Below the pieces are notes generated by a model, which searched no databases, was not told where the DNA came from, and was given only the letters and a program-made list of their open reading frames with translations. A stretch of 64,000 bases of DNA from Odontocerum albicorne (Eukaryota > Arthropoda > Insecta > Trichoptera > Odontoceridae). The DNA lies in the NCBI GenBank assembly GCA_949825065.1, contig OX463849.1:35979199-36043198 (forward strand). Direction: 5' to 3'. A program made the translations under genes and the position numbers. Shown one piece after another: positions 52,401 to 61,730 of this stretch (position 1 is the stretch's first letter; the number at the start of each line of letters is the position of its first letter).

Positions 52401-53184
52401 TATGTGTCGGCCATTCTAATTGTTGTATTGAGGCATCGAGGGAGTGGGAGAATTTGTTCCAATTGGCTTTACGGGTGTTAAATTTATAACAAGTGGGGTT
52501 AATGAATGGGGGATGAGGTGATGAAAATGTAATGATTATGGGGATGTGATCACTCCCGTGGGTATCAGGCACTACATTCCACGATAGCGTAGGGGCTAAT
52601 GTAGCTGAACATATGGATAGATCTATTGCGCTTGAACTTTGATTCGGGAGTGTTAAGCGGGTGGGTGATCCATTATTCAGTACGCAAAGTTGAAAATCGT
52701 CCAGAATATTCATAATTTCAGCTCCAAATCTACATGCTCTAGGTGATCCCCATAGCGTGTGATGGGAGTTCATATCCCCAAGTAAGATGATGGGATGAGG
52801 TAGTATTGATATTATATTTCTAAGTTGTGAGATGATGATGGATGACGGGCGCGGGATATAAACTGATATATACGTAATATTCTGGACTCTCGCAGCGACT
52901 GCATTGAAGCTGGCGTCCCGAGAACCCAGAACCACTTGCGTATATGGAATGGATGATAAGATGAAAAGGGCTGCTCCACCCCTTCCATCCGCCCTATCGT
53001 CCCGTAGCCACGAGTACCCGGGAACATTAAATAATGCCCCCGGAGATAGCCATGTCTCCGAGACGGCGGCCAAAGATGGGCAGAACTCACCTAGCATCAA
53101 GAGAAATTCAGCCTTGTTGGAGGGGAGGCTACGACTATTCCATTGCAATATTCCTGATGATAGGTGAGATTTTCTTTCGGCCAT
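49477..53184 (-). CDS. LINE ORF2: endonuclease, reverse transcriptase, RNase H; 1,235 aa
   Basis: The enzyme nicks target DNA and copies the element's RNA at the nick. The frame is uninterrupted. Endonuclease (about 10-230): ILQWNSRSL, VSETWLS near 43, LLGDMNSHHTLWG near 135, GSDHIPI near 210. Reverse transcriptase (about 450-760): YRPIALASTLGK, NQFGFRKSRS, FLDITSAYDNV, GLPQGSVLSPLLYN, and catalytic QYADDIVVY at about 657-660. RNase H (about 950-1,090): FYTDASK, GETLAILEAL, IVSDCLSSLQ, and WVPSHRGISGNEEAD near 1,061, so all acidic residues are present. A CCHC finger CECGREEGDLEHIFFSC closes the protein near 1,176. All motifs are intact, so activity of this protein is plausible. The start MAERKSHLSSGILQWN lies 9 bp after the ORF1 stop, suggesting reinitiation. 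Confidence 0.95.
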   Translation of the reverse strand: MAERKSHLSSGILQWNSRSLPSNKAEFLLMLGEFCPSLAAVSETWLSPGALFNVPGYSWLRDDRADGRGGAALFILSSIPYTQVVLGSRDASFNAVAARVQNITYISVYIPRPSSIIISQLRNIISILPHPIILLGDMNSHHTLWGSPRACRFGAEIMNILDDFQLCVLNNGSPTRLTLPNQSSSAIDLSICSATLAPTLSWNVVPDTHGSDHIPIIITFSSPHPPFINPTCYKFNTRKANWNKFSHSLDASIQQLEWPTHKNFHTQYDKFVELMIQAAHYSIPLKKPHIFKPQPPPWWDEECSNAVKSRKKVYQSYKNNMTETNFLLFRKVQAVTKRLLSKKKKDGWIRFSHTLSPETPISTVWENMKKFRSIYSTRLHKIPTECWVHTFLNKIAPSSSPTQYDVPYTYFLPSHNHPLDAPFTENELNMVLSSLKDSSPGLDNIPYSFLVKTLPYTRKYYLTLVYCIFNTGKVPKSWKIFKIIPIPKMGKDLSDGNSYRPIALASTLGKITEYLIKNRLEWFVEHNKILDINQFGFRKSRSAMDNLAFLTTDIHSAFTYQKPLIAAFLDITSAYDNVILHILKQKMLHKKIPNKITHLIFNLLSERSIFLSVEEVSFTRTVWRGLPQGSVLSPLLYNIYTADLAHLVPLNTVVLQYADDIVVYASNESFKIAEKILNNSLHSLSKWLKNHGLDISPSKSSIVVFSRKRQLPTTNIYIDYAPILNHSSHKFLGMTFDSRLSWKNHAENITSTCQKNINILRAVSGVWWGAHPTTLRLLYTALIRSHLDYGSFLLDPTFKYILHKLDLIQFQALRIIVGAMKSTPTNALQVECVDPPLCFRRQFLGTRYFLNIYKTTSHPLLRKLKSLSDLIPTNIFWRNKTLPPLIQSYRKFSSLNVVVQKTPIPPLYCTPFQALIINPRIVESFGIDKSNYHANYDFINHINTHWSDWTVFYTDASKIANEEHVGIAIYCESLNIKKKIKLPKFSTTFTGETLAILEALQTSLELSIPNTLIVSDCLSSLQAIGKNPFRSPNSITLNIRETIYNLEEAGLDVALAWVPSHRGISGNEEADTLAKEATSTGNTDKYNYTSAQDLLPLARSSMMEEWTNYWNASNRTRGKRYASIQPYIPIKPWFSNYRSTRREATTISRIRFGHCCSPVHLARLHIRNSSLCECGREEGDLEHIFFSCSLNTFPLIFKKQTKILLPANLPHLLSLNKISILNSITHFFNKNKINL

Positions 53185-53193
53185 TTTTAATAT

Positions 53194-54694
53194 TTAATGA
53201 AGGGAGGTCGGTCCGGACCTTCCTTGTATTGCATCTGTTTCTTCAGATGTGTTAATTTGGTAAATTAAATGTTGTGTTTCGTTAAATATTTCTTTGGCAA
53301 CGTTGGACGGTATATGGGGAGAATTGTATAAAAAACCAGAGATGAGTGATATGAGTTTATTTAATGTTGAAGAAATGTTTGTATCTAGTGATTGTGCAGT
53401 GATTGGAGTGTCTCGAGGGAGGCCACATCCATTAAGAAGATTTGTGTTTGGACGCCATAAGAGGCCCTCAATCTCTCTCTTCGTCGAAGGAGTGATATGA
53501 GGGCGAAAAGTGGGACCTGATGGTTTGGTGGCATTTAACATTTTTGGTTTCCACGTCTTATGGTGGTTAGTAGAGGGTGTGTTTTTGGAAAGTGGGTGCG
53601 AGATTTGTTCACCGTGTGCCGTAACTTCGGCGAAGGATTTCACAGAGGTTGGGGTGGATTTGGATGCTTCCTGGTAAGACATATTCTGGTCAGTCATAAG
53701 GCGTTTTATGTTTGTTTGTCTCGTGAATTCCGGGCAGGATCTATCCACTGCCGTATGACGCCCACCGCATGTAATACATGTTGGAGCCGTCACGGAGCAG
53801 GTTTCACCGAGGCGAGATTGCCCACATTTGGAGCAACGTGCAGATGATCTGCATTGTTGCTTCGTGTGTCACAAAACGGAGGCACTGGTAGCACTGTATG
53901 GTTAGGAAATAGTACTTTTCTACCACTAAAGAGTTGTAGAAAGCATAGACCCTCTGAGGTAGGACCTGCCCGTCAAAAGTTAGTACCACTGTTTGTGTAG
54001 GGACCCATGTCACACCGTCTGAATTGGTTATTTTGCGGTTAAGTCTTCTGGCTTTCTGGACTCTTCCATAGCCATCCGGTACTTCCAGGTTTTCTATAAT
54101 TTCCTCCTCCTTCCATTCAACCGGGATTCCTCTTAAGAGGCCCATTTTGGTGACCATGAAAGAAGGAATAAATGATTTAAATCCATACTCGGCAAGGGCT
54201 CCATTTTGAAGGAAATTATTAGCTGATGGGAATTTATCGAAAGCTACAGCCAATCTATTTCGGCCTATTGATTTTATGCCGTTTCTTGGCGAAATGTCCG
54301 GAATTTTTTTTTTTTTAAGAAACTTCCCAAAGTAAATTGAGTTGATGGATTTTCCTGGTGACTTTGAAGTTTTTTGTACATGTACCACGTAAGGGGATCG
54401 GTCATGTTTGCCGTATTCCCTTACTTGGGGAGGAGACGGGGTTGTAGGGGGTATAGGTGAGGATGTTGTAGGGGTTGTGACTGTTTGAGGTATTTCAGAT
54501 GGTACATTAAGAGGGGTTATCTTTCTTTCCGGTGATTCTTGGCGGCTCCCTGGCTTTAGGTTCCTCGTTCTCTTTCGTTTGGTTTTATTTTTCACTTCTG
54601 TGAAGGACGAGACCGGGATTTCCTCTTCAGTCAACAGCTCACTATCAGAGTTTAAATCTGGTGGTTTGGGATCAGGAGGTTTGTGTGGAATCAT
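53194..54694 (-). pseudogene. LINE ORF1 (gag-like) with one frameshift in the zinc knuckles
   Basis: Nucleic-acid-binding protein of the LINE particle. The first frame (54,694-53,804) starts MIPHKPPDPKPPDLNSDSEL, has a Pro/Thr-rich segment and a central part with MGLLRGIPVEWKEEEI and VQKARRLNR, and reaches the first zinc knuckle (CYQCLRF). There the frame is lost near 53,861-53,875 and the knuckle's remaining residues appear in another frame. The second frame continues with CSKCGQSRLGETC and CITCGGRHTAVDRSC and ends at 53,194. About one base is missing relative to a continuous frame. All else seems well preserved, so the break is recent, or is a sequencing error. Confidence 0.85.
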
Positions 54695-54976
54695 TTTACC
54701 AACGTACTAAAAAAAAAAGAAAGAGAAAAAAAACGACACGAGGAAAAAAAAATTTAAAGAGAGAAAAAAAACTACCTACCTTTGGATCTACGATGAAATC
54801 AACCACAAATATGTACACAATCTAAGTTAAAATACAATACGTATATGAATAATGATAGTATGAACGGTTCTTTGTTATATGATCTAAATTAAGATGAATT
54901 TAGTGTAAAAAAAATAGTATTTTTTTTAACCAACAATGCACAACTTTCCCGGGCCGACGACTAGAGACTAAAAGTA

Positions 54977-55056
54977 TTCTCTCTCTTAGAATAATAAAAT
55001 ATTTACATTGATAGATCATCACATGTCACGGTCATTATTCAAGAAAAAGAGGATAG
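54977..55056. repeat. inverted pair of short R1-like segments
   Basis: AAAAGTATTCTCTCTCTTAG plus AATAAT (54,977-55,003) resembles the left part of R1 and its flank at 49,150. CACGGTCATTATTCAAGAAA then AAGAGG (55,030-55,056) resembles the inverted R1 (CACGGCCATTATTCAAAGAG). Together they form a weak hairpin beside the LINE's 5' end. Confidence 0.45.
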
Positions 55057-55159
55057 TTAAAAACTAATATAATATAAATGCAGTTTATTTGGTCGTTATA
55101 TAAAATTTAAAAAATTGGTTTGTCTTCAATTCACTCTCATAAAAAATGAAAAATAAATT

Positions 55160-56060
55160 ATCCATTGTTTGAAAATAATTAAAACTCTTACGATTTCATT
55201 TACTTTTTCATGTTTCCTCCTTTCAAAATATCCTTTATTTTCTTCATTTATTCGTTTTACATTCTTTGTCTTACTTAATACATCAGCTTTGAGTTCACAT
55301 TCGTCCTTATTCAGTTCGTTCCGTATTCTGTCACTTATTGTCACCCCATGTATTATTCTTAGGACGTGGATTTCTACAATATTTATTATTTTTTCATATC
55401 TACGTTTCGCTTTCATCCATCAAAGTCTGCACTAGAATAATGTTATGGACTTTCATCTTAGCAGATTTTGACACTGTATGATTCGAGTATAAATGTTTTA
55501 GTGCCTCATTGTCATTATTTACTATCGCTACACGCTGTTCGATGCGTTAAGTAATTTTAAGTATAATTAAAAATTAAAACACTTTCATCCTCTTGAACAT
55601 ATATATTGAACCCAACTAGTTTCTAGTCGTGTCTAACTCATCTTCAGAGGTATTCCGAATTAATTCGATTGATTCAGAATACCTCTAAAGATAAGTCGCA
55701 TATTACTTAAAACTAATTGAGTTGAATATATATTTTCAAGTACATTATACAGTGTCTCAATTTTTACTTACATTTTAATAAACACGAATTTTGACAGTGT
55801 TAATGCTAAAACTCTAAAAATATTATCTTTAGTAATTCTTTCATCACCAGAGAAACCGAATTCTTTACCTTGTTTAAATCTTTCATTGTTCACCATATAA
55901 CATTTACTTTTCATTTCACACTTTTTATCACCATGACTTTGAATTCCGCAATTTTTAGATCTTTCTCTTGGCATTTCACAAATAATTTATTTAACTATAT
56001 AATTAATCTTTATTGTCCGCTAACAATACCACTTCATGAGCATACAGCAATCCGCATAAT
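55160..56060 (-). pseudogene. RTE-like LINE (family A), antisense, with nested palindrome
   Basis: Minus strand: CTGTATGCTCATGAAGTGGT (about 56,030-56,046, reading LYAHEVV for catalytic LYADDxV) down to ELNKDECELKADVLSKTK and the 3' end at 55,160. Blocks CACTTTTTATCACCATGACT and CATCTTAGCAGATTTTGACA are shared with the copy at 34.0-35.1 kb. The palindrome at 55,591-55,741 sits inside it. Frames are broken. Confidence 0.6.
55591..55741. repeat. imperfect palindrome with Penelope-like motif
   Basis: Arms of about 68 bp (55,591-55,659 and 55,673-55,741), roughly three quarters identical, centred near 55,665. The minus strand of the left arm reads CCTCTGAAGATGAGTTAGAC then GACTAGAAACTAGTTGGGTT, the same CTGAAGATGAG...GAAAC..GT.GGGTT series as the palindrome at 45,643. 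So two head-to-head inverted pairs of related elements exist in the window. Confidence 0.6.
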
Positions 56061-56302
56061 ACTACTATTTCTGCAATATCAGCATTCGAATGGAAATACA
56101 TTTGAATATAAAATAATATTTATATATATTATAAACTACCAAAGATTAAAAAAATATTATTGGGTTTGTTTGAAATCACTTTAATGAAAAACGAAATAAA
56201 CTTTTTTTGGCTTAAGTTTATGATGGAAATAATTACTTAAGTCTCTCTAAATTAAAAATTATATCTTATACAGTTTTACAAAACTATATGCATCCCTGCT
56301 TC
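56061..56302. other. AT-rich 5' flank of LYAR
   Basis: No feature seen other than ATCCCTGCTTC (56,292-56,302), the left direct repeat of the R1 insertion described next. Confidence 0.4.
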
Positions 56303-56405
56303 ATATGAATGGAACTACCTAGATACTATGAAGCTGACATCACTGGACACTGGCGTATACTCCTCCATATATAGGAGTTCACGGCCATTATTCAAAGAGA
56401 GAGAG
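56303..56405 (-). repeat. local repeat R1, inverted copy with 11-bp flanking duplication
   Basis: 103 bp matching 49,165-49,269 in reverse orientation. It is flanked by the perfect 11-bp direct repeat ATCCCTGCTTC (56,292-56,302 and 56,406-56,416), which looks like a target-site duplication. A third, diverged copy in the opposite orientation follows at about 56,425-56,475 (AATAATGGCCTGAAATGTAT through GAAGGAGTATACGC), making a local hairpin. It lies about 450 bp upstream of the LYAR start codon. Confidence 0.8.
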
Positions 56406-56857
56406 ATCCCTGCTTCTTCTTCTTCTCTAATAATGGCCTGAAATGTATATACGAATGAAGGAGTATACGCTATGGGCATCTTGCAACGGGAAATTTTCAG
56501 TTTGTTTATGACACCCATCATTCAAGAAGCAGAAGAAGTTAAAACCCATGCGTTTTTGACGTGCATCTAACCTCAAATTGCTTCAATATTTTTGAGTAAT
56601 TTTGGTGGCATTTGATTGAATTCGACATATTTCAGTGCTTCATCAGATAATACAGGTATATTTTCTCCTTTTTTATGCTTTGTGTCCCTGAAAGCGATTT
56701 TAACCACATTCTGTGTTCCATAAATGTATATTTGTTAATTATTATGTATATTTTAACCACGTTTATAGATATTTAGTTTATATAGATATTTATCTGTATA
56801 TTTCAGGCACCATGCGGGATTAAAAAATTAAACATCGGATTGTTTTATTTCAGGAAA

Positions 56858-59800
56858 ATGGTTGTTTTTACTTGCGCTCACTGTGGAGATTCTTTGCAGA
56901 AGCCTAAGGTGGAGAAACATTACGAAACTAAATGTCGAAATATGTTTCCAGACGTTTGCTGCGTAGATTGTTTGAAAGATTTTCGGTAAGATGTTATTCT
57001 ATATCATCCCTTTTTGTCAAGTAACCTTATTTTTTTTTTTATTATTCGTTACACTGTATGCCAATCGGCACTTTCCTACGATTTAGCAGTTAGCGGGAGT
57101 TGCACTTCAATACAGATGCACATACTTCAGGTTTCCCAAAAAATAATCAATAAAACTTGCTCAGTATCCCACTGCTTGATCTATTCAGGGAGTATTAGGT
57201 CTTTAAATGTAGCCAATTTGGTGTATGAAAGGATATTGTGAGATGGGCTTTTGATTTCTTCGAAATGATGAAGTACTCCAAGGGTTGACTGGTACATACA
57301 TATAATTATGTCTCACAACTTTTAACATGATAAGAATTTATGATAAAGGTATTCAATAATTAATTAACAATCAGTAAAAAGTACCAACTTTTTTTCATGT
57401 TTAGATGTCCTAAGTAAGATACAGAGGAAAACCTAGTTTACTGGGCACATGGCAAATGAAAACCAACAAACCAGATCCATGTAAATTTAAAATTACCTAT
57501 CTTTGTAGTTGATTGTCTTGTTTTTCATACATGAAATTACTTGTCATGTAAATATATAAAATTAACTCTTCTGTAAAATATATATGTGAGTTTATTTCTA
57601 AACTGCAATATTTTCTAATTAACTATTGGGTGTACAAATTAGTTCGGTCCGTTTTTTTGTGTTCAAAAATGCATTTATTTCTAAACAAAATGAATGAACA
57701 GATCAATTAAAGTATTGTCCATCGCTGGCTACTACTTTTTCCCATCTTTCAGGCAATTTTCGAATTCCATCTCGAAAAAATGACTAGTCTTTTGAGGCGA
57801 TCCAAGTTTGGAGCCAATTTTCGGTTTCTACGAAAGAAGTGAACCGGTGACCTGCCAAATCGTGCTGCATCCTTTGGAACAACCAGTAATCAGAAGGAAC
57901 AATCTCCGGGGAATACGGCGGGTGCGGTAAAACATCCCATTTGAGCGTTTCCAAATATTTTTTTACGACTTTTGCGACATGAGGCCGAGCGTTCTCATGA
58001 AGAAGAATAACTTTATTATGTCTTTGCTCGTATTCCGGCCGTTTTTCTCGCAATGCACGGCTCAAACGAATTAATTGTAGCCGGTACCGATCGCCCGTAA
58101 TGGAATCGCCAGGTTTCAGCACCTCATAGTAAACAACACCCCTTTGGTCCCACCAGATACAGAGCAGGATCTTCGAACCATGTATGTTCGGTTTTGGTGT
58201 TGATGTTGAGGTCGATGGCAAGGATTGACCGAGCTTAGCGTAGTATTTCTTCTTCTTGGGGTTGTCGTAGAATATCCACTTCTCATCTCCAGTTACAATC
58301 CGATGCAAAAAACCTTTTCTTTGTTGCCTTTGAATCAGCTGTTTGCAAGTGAAAAATCGCCTTTCAATGTCTCTCGGTTTCAGTTCATAAGGCATCCAAT
58401 TTCCTTGGTTTTGAATCAATCCCATGGCTCTCAATCGTACGGAAACGGCTTGTTGAGTCACTCCCAATGAGTCTGCAAGCTCCTCTTGCGTTTGACTCTA
58501 ATTCTTTGTCCTCGAATTTTTTTGGCTGTCCAGAGCGAGGCTTGTCTTCGACGCTGAAATCTCCATCCTTGAAACGTCGAAACCATTCCCTACATGATTT
58601 ATCAGTTGGAGCAGCGTCACCATAAACTTCGACAAGCATTCGATGGGCTTCAGCTACACTTTTCTTCCAATTAAAGCAGAAAATTAAAACCTCCCGCAAA
58701 TGCTGCTTGGTTAACACAAAATTCGACATTTTCAACACTACAAAACAAGGTTTTTGCATGAAACTCAAAGCGATATAAACTGAATATTATTGGCAGATGT
58801 CTAACCTCTCTGAAACCGCCAAAATCGTCTGTCACTACGAACCATTCATAACAGCCAGAGCCATCTTTTGGAAACGGACCAAACTAATTTGTACTCCCAA
58901 TACACAAGAGTTGCATAAATTAGTGTCAAATGCTCAGGGAGAGGTTACAAAGTTCAATTTTAAAGCATACAAAAAGAGAATGAAATGAATCATATTTTTC
59001 GCATTTAACAAACAAATGAAAAAGAAAATACAACTCGACCTAGCCAACAAACATCTACATGATATAGAAATTCCCCATACTCATACTCAGGTTCATTTTC
59101 TTCTATTTAAGACCTAAATATTCTTCTCTGAAGACTTTTTCCTCGAATAGAGTTCCAAAACACACTTAAAAAGAGACAAAAGTAGGCACTCACGAAAATT
59201 AGTTCATTATTTTTCCGCCAGGGCGACTTGAATAGCCAATTTTAAAATATAAGATCTGATAAAAATTTATTTTGAAAATTACAATATTTTTTTATCCTGA
59301 AATAGGATTTGTCCATTACATATATTTCTCATCCATTCATTCGTGTGGTGTCCCTATGGATAATGATAGCGAAAGGGAAAGTGATATGGAAAAAATGGAA
59401 GTCATGGAAAAAACAATCAGTCATTGATGACATAATATTTTTTAGGTCTCTGTTCGAAGATTTTGAGTTCAACAAGATCAGTATTTTTTTGTAATTCTAT
59501 CTGACAGCTTGAAATTTTAAATTGTGTTTGATATCTCATTTTTAATATCGCAATGAAACATTGAGAAGACATTGTTCAAGTCAAAGATTTAAGAACTCTA
59601 GAAAGGAAAAAAAAACTGGTGTAGAATGGATGAGTCAGGGAAATTCAAGTAGCGTACCAAAATAGAATTGTGTTTTAAATTTCATGCAAATTGTCAAACA
59701 TCGGGCAACCTTAGCAATGGTGATTATCATTATGTTCTCTTGCTTCATTTTCAATTGCCTTATATGAATTTGTGTATGTATTTTTTTTACCTCTTTGAAG

Positions 59801-61261
59801 AAAAATATGAGGAAACAGCACTTTCATAAATTGGTCTTTTGATAGTGATATTTAATTGATTACATCTGGTATAATTGTTGCCTTCTTCATTCAGCTAAGC
59901 ACTTATATAAATAATTCCCTAACAATCTGAATCGTAAGTGATCATTTAAAAAAATCCATACCACAAAGTTCTACAGACAGTTCCTGTATTAATTATTTTT
60001 AAATATATTTTATTTCAGTGGTGATGAATTCAAATCTCATACAAAATGTGTATCTGAGGCAGAGAGGTATGGTGGAAAAGGATTTGTAGCAAAACCAAAC
60101 CAAAACAAGGGTGAAACAAAACAAAATGCTTGGATAGAAATGGTTCAATCAGTATTAGATGAAAATAGTAAAATATCTGGATCAATACGATATCTTTTAG
60201 AAAAAATTTCCCAGTCACCTAACACTCCGAGAAAAAAGGTTAAATTCATAAATTTCGTGAAAAGTATGGACCGTAGGGTAAACATGAATGATATTGAAGG
60301 AGCATGGGACTTGCTTTCACCAAAACTAGAGTTGCTGAAAAATGTTAAACCACAACAACAGCAAAATGGTAAAACAGATGAGAATAATGTTGAAACATCA
60401 AATAAACCTGATAGCACACAGTCAATGGATGTAGATAACATTCCCAATGGGCATGCAAAAGAAAAGAAAGAGAAGAATAATACTGATGAAGCAGTAGAAG
60501 TCAATAATGATTTAGATACTACAAATAGTAGTCAAAATGGTGAACTGTCAGGAGATAAAAAGAAAAAATCCAAAAAGAATAAGAAAAGGGAAGCTGAAGA
60601 AATGGAAGGAAATAACCTCAATGATTCAGAACTTACAAGCCTTCCTATAGAAAATTCTCCAAGTAATGCAGTGAAATCAAAGAAAAGTAAGAAAAATAAG
60701 GTGGTCAATGAAGAAACAAATAATAGCAATGGTATAGAAAGTATGGAAATTGTAACACAAAATGGCGACAATACAAGCGTACCAGAGGACAGACCATTGA
60801 CAAAAAAAGAGAAAAAGGAAAAGAAAAAGCGAGAGAAGTATGAGGCACAATTAAAGGAAATTGAAATGTCAGAAAATAATAATTTGCAAGATGATATTAG
60901 TGAAAACAAAAAGTCAAGAAAACGAAAACTTGAGGAAGACAATACTAGCTTGAACGGAACCAAAGAAATCTCGAGTGAAGAAAAATCATTTGTTGAAAAT
61001 GAACCAAATGTTAAAAAATCTAAAAAAGACAGCGCAGTCGAATTTGATTGGCCTAGTGCTATTTTGTCTGTTTTAGGCTCTAAAGGAAAAGATATTTCCT
61101 TAAAAAAGTTACAAAAGCGAGTAATATCCGAGTATTGTGTTGAAAACAATGTCTCAGAAATAACGGAAAGAATCATAAAGAAATTCAACAAGGGTCTTAG
61201 AAAAATTTCTAATATTAAGATAGAAAATGAAAAAGTTCGACTTGTATCAGAAGATGAATAA
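56858..61261 (+). CDS. Lyar: LYAR, nucleolar zinc-finger cell-growth regulator, 456 aa
   Basis: LYAR is a nucleolar protein linked to rRNA processing and cell growth in animals. Exon 1 is 56,858-56,985, exon 2 is 60,019-61,261; donor CG/GTAAGA and acceptor TTTCAG join within an Arg codon to give KDFRGDEFKSHTKCVSE, as in the vertebrate KDFWGDDYKNHVKCISE. The N-terminus MVVFTCAHCGDSLQKPKVEK has the two LYAR-type zinc sites (C6, C9, H21, C26; C35, C38, H50, C53). YGGKGF, NAWIEMVQSVLDE and NTPRKKVKFINFVKS are also family hallmarks. The middle (about 130-370) is Lys/Glu/Asn-rich low complexity. The C-terminal domain FDWPSAILSVLGSKGKDISL, with KKLQKRVISEYCV, matches the conserved LYAR tail. TTTATTTCAG directly before GAAAATG implies a 5' UTR intron. 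The 3-kb coding intron holds a dead mariner. Confidence 0.95.
57405..57485 (+). mobile_element. LINE 3'-UTR scrap in the LYAR intron
   Basis: CCTAGTTTACTGGGCACATG then CAACAAACCAGATCCATG is the complement of the repeats at 2,415 and 18,870. It is a short remnant of the jockey/CR1-like LINE. Confidence 0.45.
57626..58900 (-). mobile_element. full-length but dead mariner in the LYAR intron
   Basis: 1,275 bp flanked by TA (57,624-57,625 and 58,901-58,902). The ends TTGGGTGTACAAATTAGTTC and GGTCCGTTT are inverted at the right with two or three differences. The lineage differs from the 12.0 kb element and resembles the mellifera/mauritiana type. The element is antisense to LYAR. Confidence 0.9.
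57703..58729 (-). pseudogene. mariner transposase, broken
   Basis: Starts MSNFVLTKQHLREVLIFCFN; the N-terminal helix-turn-helix region continues to PRSGQPKKFEDKELE. A small deletion with frameshift near 58,495 removes the segment before SLGVTQQAVSVRL, after which the frame continues WMPYELKPRDIERR and TGDEKWIFYDN (first Asp). The second catalytic Asp is replaced by Glu (LLHENARPH). YSPEIVPSDYWLF keeps the third Asp but has D to E in the SPD motif. An in-frame stop at about 57,782 follows WIASKD; the remaining residues SFFRDGIRKLPERWEK to YFN are still readable up to 57,703. Three independent defects make it inactive. Confidence 0.9.
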
Positions 61262-61312
61262 AAATAGGACATATGTTGTTTTTATTTAAGATAGAATGTC
61301 ATTAATTGACTC

Positions 61313-61318
61313 AATAAA
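61313..61318 (+). terminator. poly(A) signal of LYAR
   Basis: AATAAA 52 bp after the LYAR stop codon. Confidence 0.65.
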
Positions 61319-61377
61319 ATGTTTATTTTAAGTAAAATTTATGAAAATGTGTTGTTTATACTGCTCATGCTTGACCT

Positions 61378-61496
61378 TCATAAGTTAATTTCACATTCCT
61401 TTTGTATCATCCAGCCATTTGATTTTATTTTCCCATTATTATCTTGTCCAATCTGGGAATTCAGCTGTTGTATAAAGTCCATACTTCCTACGTGAC
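61378..61496 (-). CDS. possible last exon of a convergent minus-strand gene
   Basis: After an acceptor-like TTTTTAATATTTAG (ending 61,497), the minus strand reads HVGSMDFIQQLNSQIGQDNN, then GKIKSNGWMIQKECEINL and stop at 61,378. The codon sense and an acceptor directly at its start suggest a real terminal exon, tail to tail with LYAR. A second coding-like minus segment (ESIKMVHDIRNLERADLL, about 61,600-61,660) lies just upstream, but no good donor joins them; the hAT element at 61,731 may have separated further exons. I do not recognise the protein. Confidence 0.35.
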
Positions 61497-61730
61497 CTAA
61501 ATATTAAAAAGTGTTAAAATCTATTGTTTTAAAATTCATCCACATAAAATAAGCAAATTTTAATGAATAAAGTTTCTTATATCTTAACTGTGTAAGAATT
61601 TTTATTTCTAACAAATCTGCACGTTCGAGGTTACGAATATCATGTACCATTTTGATACTTTCATTAGAAACACAAATCAAGTATTTTTTAATGGATTTTC
61701 TTTAATATTTAGAAAATTGTGTCTTAAAAT

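Larger units (their letters stand above)
49440..54960 (-). mobile_element. near-complete I-type LINE (gag + EN/RT/RNase H)
   Basis: A minus-strand non-LTR retrotransposon with both ORFs: ORF1 54,694-53,194 (gag-like) and ORF2 53,184-49,477, separated by 9 bp. ORF2 includes an apurinic-type endonuclease, reverse transcriptase and RNase H. RNase H together with CCHC gag knuckles points to the I superfamily (I/Nimb/Outcast/LOA) rather than jockey. The 3' end after the stop is AT-rich with TAA/ATA repeats. Exact ends and target duplication were not resolved; the limits given are approximate. It lies between the divergent zinc-finger and LYAR genes and has inserted in the zinc-finger gene's orientation. 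Confidence 0.85.

Noticed and set aside
49511..53847. Plus-strand ORFs over the I-type LINE
   Set aside because: All are antisense shadows of ORF1 and ORF2.
60145..61272. Long minus-strand ORFs (119 and 246 codons)
   Set aside because: They lie opposite the Lys/Glu/Asn-rich LYAR exon; Ser/Phe/Leu-rich antisense shadow.
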